A stretch of 64,000 nucleotides of DNA from an uncultured Solobacterium sp. (GTDB taxonomy: Bacteria > Bacillota_I > Bacilli_A > Erysipelotrichales > Erysipelotrichaceae), in NCBI GenBank assembly GCA_900552125.1, contig URYK01000005.1, positions 1 to 64,000 on the forward strand, in the 5' to 3' direction. A program made the position numbers and the translations under genes. Shown in pieces: positions 44,097-53,222 of this stretch. Each line of letters starts with the position of its first letter. The stretch's first letter is position 1. Below the pieces are notes generated by a model that was not told the DNA's origin, ran no database searches, and saw only the letters and a list, made by a program, of their open reading frames with translations.

Positions 44097-44274
44097 TATC
44101 GTTTTTTAGATTGTCTCAAAGCCCACCCTCTTTAAGACAAACATATTTTACAAGAATCTTTATTCATCTTCAATCTTTTCACATGGAGTTGATTATTATT
44201 AGCAATGAATACAATTTAATTCATTTTTTCAAAATATTTATCAACTTTAAGACTAAAATTAAACGAAAGCTTTC

Positions 44275-44394
44275 TTAAATCTTCACATTACCATATAAAC
44301 CTGAAAATGTTTGAATATGGACATCTTTTCCAATAAACGCAAAAGCTGTCATTAAGCTTAAGGTACATAAACCCGTAATTAATACTTTTTTCAT
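44275..44394 (-). CDS. 39-residue secreted pro-peptide, candidate signalling peptide
   Basis: A short ORF with a basic start and a hydrophobic segment (VLITGLCTLSLMTAFAFI) and an 18-residue tail, GKDVHIQTFSGLYGNVKI. The AGGT ribosome site is weak. It lies downstream of the RRNPP-like regulator at 44548 on the same strand and has its own promoter at 44447-44475 and terminator. This size and layout match pro-peptides of PlcR/PapR, Rgg/SHP and PrgX-type systems. The mature signal would be cut from the C-terminus. The 44028-44547 gap holds this gene, its promoter and its terminator. Confidence 0.6.
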   Translation of the reverse strand: MKKVLITGLCTLSLMTAFAFIGKDVHIQTFSGLYGNVKI

Positions 44395-44446
44395 TTCGTT
44401 ACCTACTTTTCTAGTAGATCATATGCATATCATCTCTGACCTACTA

Positions 44447-44475
44447 ATCATAAATGAAAAATGTACTTCACACAA
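44447..44475 (-). promoter_or_regulatory. Promoter of the pro-peptide gene, with downstream palindrome
   Basis: On the minus strand TTGTGT (44475-44470), 17 bp, TATGAT (44452-44447). The palindrome ATATGCATAT at 44421-44430 lies about 10-20 bases past the start point and could be the regulator's binding site. Confidence 0.65.
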
Positions 44476-44547
44476 TAAAACAGCTATGAGTTGATTTATA
44501 TATCTAAAATAGGGTAATCCCTTTATTTATTAAAGAAAACCATCAGG

Positions 44548-45792
44548 TTAACTTGTATGCTTTCTTACTTCCCGATCAAATTCATACAACATTTTATAAT
44601 TATTTGTCTTTTCAACCAATTTACTTAATTCATATTGAAAAATATCTATACATACTTCATCTGTAAGATGAGGCAATAGCTTTTTCATTATATAGGTTTG
44701 ACGGACAAATGCAGGAACTTCTTTTGCCAGACAAAAATATTTATACATTAATTTTATACTTAACGGATATTCCTGAAATTCTTCATCCTCTACATAGGGA
44801 ATATCAATTACTTTTCCTAAACGATTCTGGCAATCCGCAATCAGAATTCCCTGACGCACCAAATCTCCTCGATAGAATAATAATGATTGTGTATAATAAT
44901 GTAACGCATTCGCATATTCAGCTCTATTATGATAACTTGAAGCTATATTAGAATAAATCTCAGATATTTTAATATCAGGTAAAACATGAATTTTTGTTAA
45001 TTTCTTTACTTTCTCAATATAAACTTCAATGTATTCTGTATCAATATAACTATATAATATAAATGCAAAATTATATACATCTAATAATCTAACATAATTA
45101 TTTGTGCTTTCATAATATGTCTCCATCTCTACTAATAAATTACTCATAGAATGATATTTTTCTGTAATTAAAAAATAATGAAGCTTCGCAAATCTTACAC
45201 AAAAATGATCTGCTTCTTCTACTTTTATCTTTTCCATTCGCTCAATATATTCTTCGATATTCGTCACATAACTCACTCTAAGTTTAGAAAAAATCAATAG
45301 ACGGAGTGCATCTTTATAGATTCTTTCCATATGATCAAATATATTTAAGAAATGCTGAATTTCCTGATCAGAAAAATTCTTATCATTTATATAATATTCG
45401 TATAGTTCTGACATTATCTGATAAAGCTCGGCATAAAAAACAAAGTCTTTTACTTTAATCAGCAATTTATTGATTTTTATGATCGTAGCCTTTATTAGTT
45501 CATAATCAAATACTTCAATTGCCTCATATAATGTTTTCATTAATATATGCAACGCATCATCTATGATAGTGAATTCACCAAACTTTAAGTCAAACTTTAA
45601 AAGCAGTTCCACATATACATCATTTGATCTGCTTAATCCTCCAGACTCAATATTTTTTAATGTATTAACACTACAAATACCATTACAAAAACTTTTTAAA
45701 GTATATTTATTTTGTGTTTTCCCTCTCTTTTCTTCTCTATATACACCTATAAATTTACCAATCGTAGCTAAGCGTTCTTTACTGACTTTCAT
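44548..45792 (-). CDS. RRNPP-type regulator: XRE HTH plus TPR-like helices
   Basis: A 414-residue protein. Residues 5-70 form an XRE HTH (IGKFIGVYREEKR, then YTLKSFCNGICSVNTLKNIESG), and the rest is alpha-helical with 34-residue-like TPR motifs (ISEIYSNIASSYHNRAEYANALHYYTQSLLFY is a clear TPR pair). The plan and length are those of Rgg, PlcR, PrgX and related regulators that bind imported short peptides. A peptide gene lies 154 bases downstream on the same strand. The regulated genes are unknown. A promoter (TTTGTA, 18 bp, TATAAT) lies at 45851-45880. Confidence 0.85.
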   Translation of the reverse strand: MKVSKERLATIGKFIGVYREEKRGKTQNKYTLKSFCNGICSVNTLKNIESGGLSRSNDVYVELLLKFDLKFGEFTIIDDALHILMKTLYEAIEVFDYELIKATIIKINKLLIKVKDFVFYAELYQIMSELYEYYINDKNFSDQEIQHFLNIFDHMERIYKDALRLLIFSKLRVSYVTNIEEYIERMEKIKVEEADHFCVRFAKLHYFLITEKYHSMSNLLVEMETYYESTNNYVRLLDVYNFAFILYSYIDTEYIEVYIEKVKKLTKIHVLPDIKISEIYSNIASSYHNRAEYANALHYYTQSLLFYRGDLVRQGILIADCQNRLGKVIDIPYVEDEEFQEYPLSIKLMYKYFCLAKEVPAFVRQTYIMKKLLPHLTDEVCIDIFQYELSKLVEKTNNYKMLYEFDREVRKHTS

Positions 45793-45850
45793 GAAAAACC
45801 CCTTTCCAAGTTAATTTCATATTATAAAATTTCCAATATTTGTAAAAGAG

Positions 45851-45880
45851 ATTATATCATATATCCGTCATATATACAAA
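45851..45880 (-). promoter_or_regulatory. Promoter of the RRNPP-like regulator gene
   Basis: On the minus strand TTTGTA (45880-45875), 18 bp, TATAAT (45856-45851), 59 bases before the ATG at 45792. GGAAAGGGG precedes the start codon. Confidence 0.6.
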
Positions 45881-45908
45881 AAAAACAATATAATTAATTA
45901 CTTGTTCA

Positions 45909-46496
45909 TCATGAATGTTTTCTACCCCATTCTAGATTGATTTCCTTAAATGTCATATCGTCCTTTTCTAACTTTTGGCTAAGATTTCGATAAGAGTCTA
46001 AAAGTACACAAACCATTTCTTCTATTTCATTATCTATGATACGAAACCATATCGTATCACTCTGTTTATCCATATCATAAAACTCTATCTCTCTAGCATT
46101 TTGATAGCGCTGATAAAGACTATTTTTTATCTTTTCAATGACACGATCATCAAGTTCATTTTCAAATATTCGAATCTTCTCAGCTATTTCTTCAAAATGA
46201 AAGACTAAACGCTTTCTCATATTGGGTTTATCATTAAATAATTGGAGATCTTTTTCTGTAATATCTGCTTTGGATTTCATAAGAATAACAAATTGATGTT
46301 TTTTATCCACATAACAAAATGGATGCTGGAAATAAAGAAGATTTCCACATCGAGGACAGCGCGTCTGAAAATAGGTATTATTTAATAACTGTTTTCGCAA
46401 TTGAGGTTCAAAATCTGACATGACAAGAGTTTCACTTCTTTTATGTGTCTGATACATACAATGTTTACATGTTATTCCAACTAATATTGATTTCAT
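45909..46496 (-). CDS. CpXC zinc-motif protein
   Basis: A 195-residue protein with two CxxC pairs: CKHC at residues 10-13 and CPRC at about 47-50, the paired motif of the CpXC family. The rest is helical and charged. The family's function is not known; a zinc-binding or nucleic-acid contact role is often assumed. It lies between the regulator gene and aminopeptidase P, on the same strand. Confidence 0.75.
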   Translation of the reverse strand: MKSILVGITCKHCMYQTHKRSETLVMSDFEPQLRKQLLNNTYFQTRCPRCGNLLYFQHPFCYVDKKHQFVILMKSKADITEKDLQLFNDKPNMRKRLVFHFEEIAEKIRIFENELDDRVIEKIKNSLYQRYQNAREIEFYDMDKQSDTIWFRIIDNEIEEMVCVLLDSYRNLSQKLEKDDMTFKEINLEWGRKHS

Positions 46497-46575
46497 TCTA
46501 TCACCTAAGTCTATTTTTATAATTACTAAATAAAATATAGAAAAGCAGAGTAGCTATCACTCCGCTTCTTATTAC

Positions 46576-48369
46576 TTAAATTTCTCTTGTTGCGTATTTT
46601 AACCATTCTTTTTCTTCTTCATTTAAATATGGAGATACTTTTTCATATACTTGTTTATGATATTCATTTAACCATGCGATATCATACTGTGTCATGATTG
46701 ATGTATCTAATCCATCTAAATCAAATGGTACAAAAGTAATGGTTTCAAAAGAAAGGAACTGCCCATATTCATTTTTCTCAGCCTTTTGCACAACTAATTC
46801 ATTTTCATGACGAATACCATGGCTTCCTTCAATATAAACACCAGGTTCATTAGATTGTGTCATTCCTTCTTCTAAAACACAGCTGTCATTTCTTTCAGGA
46901 ACAATTCTCCAGCGGAAACCATTTGGCCCTTCATGAACATTTAATAAATGCCCAATGCCATGTCCTGTTCCACATTTATAGTCAATTCCCATTTCCCATA
47001 GTGGTCCACGAGCTAAAATATCTAAATTAAGTCCACGGCATCCTTCTAAGAATTTTGCTTTACTTAATTGAATCAATCCACGTAAGGCACTTGTAAAGTG
47101 TAAACGCATTTCATCTGAAATAGGACCTAATACAAAAGTTCTTGTAATATCTGTTGTTCCTTCAAGATACTGTCCACCGCTATCCACAAGCAGCATTCCT
47201 TCTGGTTTAATTTCTACATTGGATTCTTCATTTGCCTTATAATGCATCATTGCCGCATGATCTTTATAAGCACAGATTGTATTGAAGCTTAATCCAAGAT
47301 TGTGTTCCTGTGCACGACGTAAGCTTTCTAAATAATCGCTAGCACTGATTTCCGTAATTGTTTCTTTTCCAACTCTATTCTTTAACCAGTACATAAATTT
47401 TGTCATCGCAACTGCATCTTTAATGTGAGCTTTACGATTATTTTCTAATTCTACTGGATTCTTTTTAGCTTTCATCAGCTGAGATGGATTTGGCTGATCC
47501 ACAATACGAACTCCATCTTTTAGACTTGTTGTGATTGCATAATTTACTACAAATGTATTTAACATAACGGATGCATCTGATGGAATTGTCTTAACAAACT
47601 CATAAATACCATCATATTCATGAATCTGAACATTATTTTCTTTGAAATTCTGAATAAGAGCTTCATCTAATTTACGTTCATCAATAAAGATATGATTTTC
47701 ATTTTCTGTAATAACTAAATAACTTAACATTACAGGGAAATTTTCAATATCCCAGCCACGCATATTCATGATCCATGCGATATCATCTAAAGAAGTCACA
47801 ATATGATATCCACAGTTTTGTTTCTGCATTTCCAAACGGATATCCGCAAGTTTTTCTTTTGTTGTTTTTCCGCTATATTTTTCTTCTAAGAAGAATCCTT
47901 TTTCACAAGGAAGAGCTGGACGATCCTCCCAAATCATACCAACTAAATCTTCGTTTACAGAAAGAGTTACATTCTTATCTTCTAAAGCAGATAGAATATC
48001 GTTTACAAGATGTGTATTCATTACACGTCCATCAAATCCAACCACACCGTTTTCCTTGATGTGATCATGCATAAATTCAGGAATTGAAGGTACTCCTTCT
48101 TCCCCTTGTTTCATAAGATCAATCGTACTATCTTTTAACTGATCTGCTGCTTGAATAAAGTAACGTCCATCAGTCCACAATGCTGCCTGATCAAGACATA
48201 CAACTAATGTTCCCTGTGAACCTGTAAAGCCAGACATATAATCTCTAGCTTTAAAATGCTCCCCTACGTATTCTGTTTCATGAAAATCAGAAGTAGGAAT
48301 CATATAGATGTCCATATTACGTTCTTTCATCAGCATTCTTAATTTTTCTAATTTTTCAATTACAGTCAT
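46576..48369 (-). CDS. pepP: Xaa-Pro aminopeptidase (M24, aminopeptidase P)
   Basis: A 597-residue three-domain aminopeptidase P like the eukaryotic cytosolic form and bacterial homologues of about 600 residues. Two creatinase-type N-terminal domains are followed by the M24 pita-bread domain: VDSGGQYLEGTTDITRTF (two Asp ligands), GTGHGIGHLLNVHEGP (His ligand) and the ESHGIRHENELVV segment (Glu ligands). It removes N-terminal residues before proline in peptides, in the cytoplasm. GGAGGG precedes the ATG. It is followed downstream on the same strand by the CpXC gene. Confidence 0.93.
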   Translation of the reverse strand: MTVIEKLEKLRMLMKERNMDIYMIPTSDFHETEYVGEHFKARDYMSGFTGSQGTLVVCLDQAALWTDGRYFIQAADQLKDSTIDLMKQGEEGVPSIPEFMHDHIKENGVVGFDGRVMNTHLVNDILSALEDKNVTLSVNEDLVGMIWEDRPALPCEKGFFLEEKYSGKTTKEKLADIRLEMQKQNCGYHIVTSLDDIAWIMNMRGWDIENFPVMLSYLVITENENHIFIDERKLDEALIQNFKENNVQIHEYDGIYEFVKTIPSDASVMLNTFVVNYAITTSLKDGVRIVDQPNPSQLMKAKKNPVELENNRKAHIKDAVAMTKFMYWLKNRVGKETITEISASDYLESLRRAQEHNLGLSFNTICAYKDHAAMMHYKANEESNVEIKPEGMLLVDSGGQYLEGTTDITRTFVLGPISDEMRLHFTSALRGLIQLSKAKFLEGCRGLNLDILARGPLWEMGIDYKCGTGHGIGHLLNVHEGPNGFRWRIVPERNDSCVLEEGMTQSNEPGVYIEGSHGIRHENELVVQKAEKNEYGQFLSFETITFVPFDLDGLDTSIMTQYDIAWLNEYHKQVYEKVSPYLNEEEKEWLKYATREI

Positions 48370-48449
48370 AATAACCCTCCAATAATCTCTGTGTATTATT
48401 GTACTCCAAAAGTTATAAATTGGGTATATTTTTCTTGCTTTTTCTTTAT

Positions 48450-48581
48450 TTATCTTATGAAATGAACCCTTAATTCTTCTTTCAGTTCTATACTAATCGA
48501 GTATAAGCGAAACATAGAAAGCATGATACATAAACTTATAATCAAGATAGCAGCCTGTATTATTTTATAATCTTTATCCAT
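48450..48581 (-). CDS. 43-residue single-membrane-segment protein
   Basis: GGAGGTACGT precedes the ATG at 48581 on the minus strand. One hydrophobic segment covers about residues 8-23 (IQAAILIISLCIMLSM), then a short charged tail (ELKEELRVHF). It lies between the thioesterase and aminopeptidase genes. I do not recognise it; the good ribosome binding site supports translation. Confidence 0.6.
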   Translation of the reverse strand: MDKDYKIIQAAILIISLCIMLSMFRLYSISIELKEELRVHFIR

Positions 48582-48632
48582 ACGTACCTCCAAGTATCGT
48601 ACAGTATGGACAATTATTTTTTCTATAAACTA

Positions 48633-49064
48633 TTATCTATTATTAATAACATAAGATCCATTAGCAGTCGCAACTACTTTACCATGAACTCTTGCGATGC
48701 CTCGTACTTGTGCTAGTCTGCTTCCTACATGGTCACAAATTCCTTCTATTTCTAATACATCTCCTGCTTTTACACTACTTACAAAATTAAGGCTCATAGA
48801 AATAGTGGGTGTAAATGTTGCTTCTATGCTGGTATAAGCTGCACAGCCCATGGTAATATCCAGAGCAGTCGCAAGCATACCTCCATGCATATTCCCAGCT
48901 GGATTCATTTGCCAAGCTTCTACATCAAAAGCTAAAACTACTGTTTTCTGGTCATAATCAGAAGAAATCAAATGCATCTTCATCATTGCATTTATCGTTC
49001 CTGCTTCTTTTTGACGTCTTTCTATGAATGTTTGAATTCTTTCTTCAAATATCTGATGATTCAT
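48633..49064 (-). CDS. PaaI-type hotdog-fold thioesterase
   Basis: A 143-residue hotdog protein; start ATG 49064 after GGAAGTGAG, not the longer frame. The HGGMLATALDITMGCAA segment at about residues 60-76 is the PaaI/YbgC-type active-site motif (HGG with the later catalytic Asp), and the second beta half follows (LNFVSSVKAGDVLEIEG). It hydrolyses acyl-CoA thioesters; the substrate is not predicted. Confidence 0.85.
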   Translation of the reverse strand: MNHQIFEERIQTFIERRQKEAGTINAMMKMHLISSDYDQKTVVLAFDVEAWQMNPAGNMHGGMLATALDITMGCAAYTSIEATFTPTISMSLNFVSSVKAGDVLEIEGICDHVGSRLAQVRGIARVHGKVVATANGSYVINNR

Positions 49065-49126
49065 TTTCTCACTTCCTTCTCCATGAATAAAAGAATGCAC
49101 ACAGAATATCATCTGTGTGCGAATGT

Positions 49127-50587
49127 TTAAGCTAATTCTTTTTCTAGTTTTTCAATACCAATCGCAATACGTTTTAAAGTTTCTTCTTTTCCAAGAATGT
49201 GTGCAATTTCAATTGCTCCACCTGGAGTAAACTGTTTACCAGTAATTGCGGTACGAATTGGCCATAAAATCTGTCCATTTTTCATTTCCATCTGTTTTGG
49301 CAGAGATAGTAATAAATCATGAATAGTTTCTTCACTAGACCAGTCATGTAGCTCACTTAATGCCTGTTCAGAAGCCTTTAATGCCTTTAATGCAATTTCA
49401 TAAGTTGTTTTCATTTTCTTATGAATATACATTTCAATATTGTATTCTGGAAGTTCATCAATAAAATCAAGACTTTCTTCAATAGAAGTTAACACATCAC
49501 ATCTAGGCTGCAGGATACGTGCTACTGCTCTGATATCTACCGGTCTATGTACTGCTTTTTCAATATATGGTTTAGCAAGTTCACAGAATTTTTCTTCACT
49601 CATGGCACGTAAGTACATCCCATTCATCCATGTTAATTTATCAATATCAAAGATTGCTGGTGATTTAGAAATACGTTTAATGTCAAATACTTTAATCAAT
49701 TCATCTAAAGTATAGATTTCCTGTTCTGTTTCTGGAGACCAGCCTAATAATGCAATGTAGTTCAAAATAGCTTCAGGAAGATATCCTTTTTTCACTAGAT
49801 CCTGGAAACTTGCATCTCCATTACGTTTACTTAATTTATGCTGTTCATCCTTCATTACTGGTGGAACATGTACATAAGTAGGAATATCCCATCCAAATGA
49901 TTCATAAATCAGATTATATTTTGGAGTTGAGGATAAATATTCATTTCCACGAACGACATGTGTGATTCCCATCTGGTGATCATCAATGATATTCGCGAAG
50001 TTGTAAGTTGGATATCCATCACTCTTTAGTAAAACAGATTCATCTAGAATACTATTGTCAACTTCAATACGTCCATATACTTCATCATCAAAGTATGTTG
50101 CACCATCATGACGAATTGTCTGACGTACTACATAGCTTTCTCCATTTGCGATACGTTCTCTAGCCTCTTCTTTAGAAATATGTTTACATGGATCATCATA
50201 TTTAAAAGAAATACCTAAGCTTTCTGCTTCTTTTCTTTGTTTTTCAATGTCTTCTTCACTACAGAAGCAATAATGTGCTCCGCCTAAATCAACTAACTGA
50301 TCTGCATAGCCTTTATACATTGGAAGACGTTCTGATTGAACATATGGTCCATATTCTCCACCAATATCCGGTCCTTCATCATGCTGAAGTCCTACTTCTT
50401 TTAAAGTTTCATAAATAATATCAACAGCACCTTCTACATAGCGTTCCTGATCCGTATCTTCAATACGTAAAATGAAATCTCCACCATCATGCTTTGCGAT
50501 TAGATATTCAAACAACGCTGTTCTAAGGTTACCTATATGCATATAACCTGTAGGACTAGGTGCAAATCTTGTTCTAATTTTTTTCAT
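49127..50587 (-). CDS. gltX: Glutamyl-tRNA synthetase
   Basis: A 486-residue class I synthetase. The HIGH-type motif reads PTGYMHIGNL (residues 11-20) and the KMSKS-type loop HKLSKRNGD lies near residue 250. The length is normal for a bacterial GluRS, which charges tRNA-Glu and, in many Bacillota, also tRNA-Gln for later amidation. It is a housekeeping gene, supporting chromosomal DNA here. The next gene upstream on this strand is the acetyltransferase. Confidence 0.96.
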   Translation of the reverse strand: MKKIRTRFAPSPTGYMHIGNLRTALFEYLIAKHDGGDFILRIEDTDQERYVEGAVDIIYETLKEVGLQHDEGPDIGGEYGPYVQSERLPMYKGYADQLVDLGGAHYCFCSEEDIEKQRKEAESLGISFKYDDPCKHISKEEARERIANGESYVVRQTIRHDGATYFDDEVYGRIEVDNSILDESVLLKSDGYPTYNFANIIDDHQMGITHVVRGNEYLSSTPKYNLIYESFGWDIPTYVHVPPVMKDEQHKLSKRNGDASFQDLVKKGYLPEAILNYIALLGWSPETEQEIYTLDELIKVFDIKRISKSPAIFDIDKLTWMNGMYLRAMSEEKFCELAKPYIEKAVHRPVDIRAVARILQPRCDVLTSIEESLDFIDELPEYNIEMYIHKKMKTTYEIALKALKASEQALSELHDWSSEETIHDLLLSLPKQMEMKNGQILWPIRTAITGKQFTPGGAIEIAHILGKEETLKRIAIGIEKLEKELA

Positions 50588-50708
50588 ACTGTTCTTCCTT
50601 TCTTTATCATCTATATTTATATAAGTTTATGTATGGTAAATAATTCTCATTTACTAGGCAATTATAGCATGAACTACCTTTGTTTCCAAGTGCTTTATTT
50701 GATATCCA

Positions 50709-51287
50709 TTAAGGAAGAATGCTATCTTCTTCTGTAATTGCACGAAGTATTTGACAAGGATTACCAGCCGCAATCACATTAGATGGAATATCCTTTGTAA
50801 CTACACTCTTCGCCCCAATTACACTTCCCTTTCCTATTCTAACACCAGGAAGGATCGTTACATCTGCACCAATCCAGACATCATCTTCAATAATGATCGG
50901 ACTAGCCTTTTCCAAACCTCTATTTCTTTCACTAGCTAATAAAGGATGATTAGCAGTATACATCCCACAGTTTGGACCTATGAAACAATGGCTTCCAATA
51001 GAAATCTTTGCGCCATCCATTAAATACGCATTATGATTGATGAATGTATCTTCTCCAATATAACAGCGATATCCATAATCTGCATAAAACGGTGATAGTA
51101 CCGTTACATTGGCCTCTCGATTTGGTAGCAACTTCTTTAATAATTCTTCTTTCCTATCCGTATCTCTTGGATTTGTCTGATTATATAAAAAGCACAGTTC
51201 CTCAGCATATAATCGCTCTTCTAATAAATCTTTATCATTATTGGCATCATACCAAAGTCCCTTTTCTAACTTTTCTCTCTCTATCAT
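50709..51287 (-). CDS. maa: Maltose/galactoside O-acetyltransferase family protein
   Basis: A 192-residue left-handed beta-helix acetyltransferase. The helix region runs from about residue 70 with hexapeptide repeats (IGEDTFINHNAYLM, IGSHCFIGPNC, VWIGADVTILPGVRIGKGSVIGA). The active-site His is in MYTANHPLL. Length and the N-terminal helical cap match maltose O-acetyltransferase. It acetylates sugars using acetyl-CoA; the substrate is not certain. Confidence 0.85.
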   Translation of the reverse strand: MIEREKLEKGLWYDANNDKDLLEERLYAEELCFLYNQTNPRDTDRKEELLKKLLPNREANVTVLSPFYADYGYRCYIGEDTFINHNAYLMDGAKISIGSHCFIGPNCGMYTANHPLLASERNRGLEKASPIIIEDDVWIGADVTILPGVRIGKGSVIGAKSVVTKDIPSNVIAAGNPCQILRAITEEDSILP

Positions 51288-51424
51288 TTCTCTATCCCTT
51301 CTTCGCTATTTTTCTATCCTATTTTAACATAATCTTTATACACACGAAACGTTTCACTACTTCAATCATATAAAATATTCATGCTATAATATTATTACAC
51401 AAACATTTCATTAAGGAGGTCTTT

Positions 51425-52360
51425 ATGATTTCATCTTATCATACTATTTTATCTGATGATTTCCCTATATTTTTACATGATTATCTGACATTAGATATTC
51501 TACAGCGATTAAAGGGAATTGGTTTATTTTGTGGCATACTTCACTCTTTCCCATCAAAACCTTTTATTCTCGCTATGACCACAGTCTAGGAGTAGCACTC
51601 ATTATTTGGCATTTTACCCATGACAAAAAACAAACTTTAGCAGGATTGCTTCATGATGTTTCATCTCCTGTATTCTCCCACGCAATTGATTTCTTTAATG
51701 GAGATTATCTACATCAGAACTCCACTGAGGAAAGAAATATACAGATTTTAGAATAAGATTCTATGCTCCATACTTTACTTAAACGAGATGGAATTTCATT
51801 TGAAGAAATTTCCGATTATAAACGTTATCCTATCGCAGATAATCCAAGACCACAACTATCTGCCGACCGTTTAGAGTATACACTTGCGACTATCTTTTCG
51901 TTTTACATGGAAGTATAGATACCTTAAAAAATATATATCAGGACTTATATATCGATCACAATGAAATCAGCTTTTCTCATTTAGAACCAACTCTTGCCTT
52001 CATGCACTGTATGCATCAAACAAATTTATTCTATTTATCCAATGAAGATATCTTAAAGATGATGTACTATGACAAGCTTATCACTATGGATGATTTATAC
52101 TCTCTTACAGAATCTGAGATCATCCACCGTATCCTTGCCTCTCCTATAAAGGATACTTCCACTATTTTCAGACTATGACATCAATTCATGAAAGTGATAC
52201 TCCTGTAAACAATTATTATCATATTTCATTAGATGTGAAAAGACGATATATTGACCCATTACTTTGTGGTAAAAGAATATCTACGCAAAGTGAAGAAGCA
52301 GCTTCATTAATCCATGATATAAAAGTTATCAGACATCACTATATGCTTATATCGAATTAG
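51425..52360 (+). pseudogene. HD-domain phosphohydrolase, degenerate
   Basis: AAGGAGGTC precedes ATG 51425. The reading frame shifts near 51520-51540, carries a TAG at 51589 in the first frame and a stop at 51754 in the second, shifts again near 51915, and ends at about 52360 in yet another frame. Pieces read as one HD protein: IKTFYSRYDHSLGVALIIWHF, then LAGLLHDVSSPVFSHA with the HD pair, then helical segments to the C-terminus. At least three lesions exclude a functional product. The family (HD, dGTPase-like) is inferred from the H...HD...H order. Confidence 0.85.
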
Positions 52361-52550
52361 AAGATTTTCGAAATAAACCTTAATTTTCCCTTTATATGAT
52401 ACCTCGTTCTTATATTCGAGGTTTTTTTATTACGATATTCTTAATCTTGTTCTATATATATTGTAATAGAAAATATATTACTTATATAATGATGATAAGA
52501 GATAGAATACAGATTGAACTTTTAAGCAAAAAGAGAGGATGGGTACAAAT

Positions 52551-53222
52551 ATGAAAAATAAAATACATGTGGAACATCTATGCAAGACCTATGGGACAAA
52601 AGAGAATAAAACAATTGCATTGCATGATGTTACCTTAGAAATCAAAGAAAATGAATTTGTCGCAATATGTGGAACAAGCGGCAGCGGAAAAACTACTTTA
52701 TTTAATATTATTAGCGGTATCGACCGAAACTATGAGGGAAACTGTTTCATCGATGACACCAACATCAGCACACTGAACGAAGAACAGATGACAATAAAAA
52801 GAAGAAAAGAAATCGGCATTATCTTCCAATTCTTTAATCTGATTTCCTTTCTTACTGTTGAAGAAAACATAAAGCTGACTAGTCAATTAGATGGAATAGA
52901 ACCAGATGCAGATAAAGTTAGTATAATATAGAAACAGCTTGATCTAGAAGAGAAAAGAAACGCCTTTATTCATGAATTATCTGGCGGTCAACAACAGCGA
53001 ATAGCTATCGCAAGAGTCATGGCTGCTGATTGTGATATTATCCTAGCAGATGAACCAACAGGAAATCTTGATAGTCATAACACACAAAATATTATAGATA
53101 TCTTTAAACAGATGAAAGAACAGGGAAAAACTATTGTTTTGATTACACATGATACCTATGTTGCACAACAGGCAGATTGTATCATTTACCTAAAAGATGG
53201 GGAAATTGCGAACGAATTATAG
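52551..53222 (+). pseudogene. ABC exporter ATPase (MacB/LolD type) with in-frame TAG
   Basis: A 223-codon frame with one internal TAG at 52929-52931. Upstream: Walker A GTSGSGKTT and the Q-loop (IIFQFFNLISF). Downstream in the same frame: signature LSGGQQQR, Walker B IILADEP and the switch LITHD. Every other motif is intact, so the stop is a single recent change or a sequencing error. As written the ATPase is split before its signature motif. The start is ATG 52551 (or 52539). It overlaps the permease gene by 26 bases. Confidence 0.8.

Noticed and set aside
52929..52931. TAG codon in the ABC ATPase as recoding or suppression
   Set aside because: No stop-codon context, hairpin or tRNA evidence supports recoding; nearby genes show decay, so a mutation is simpler.
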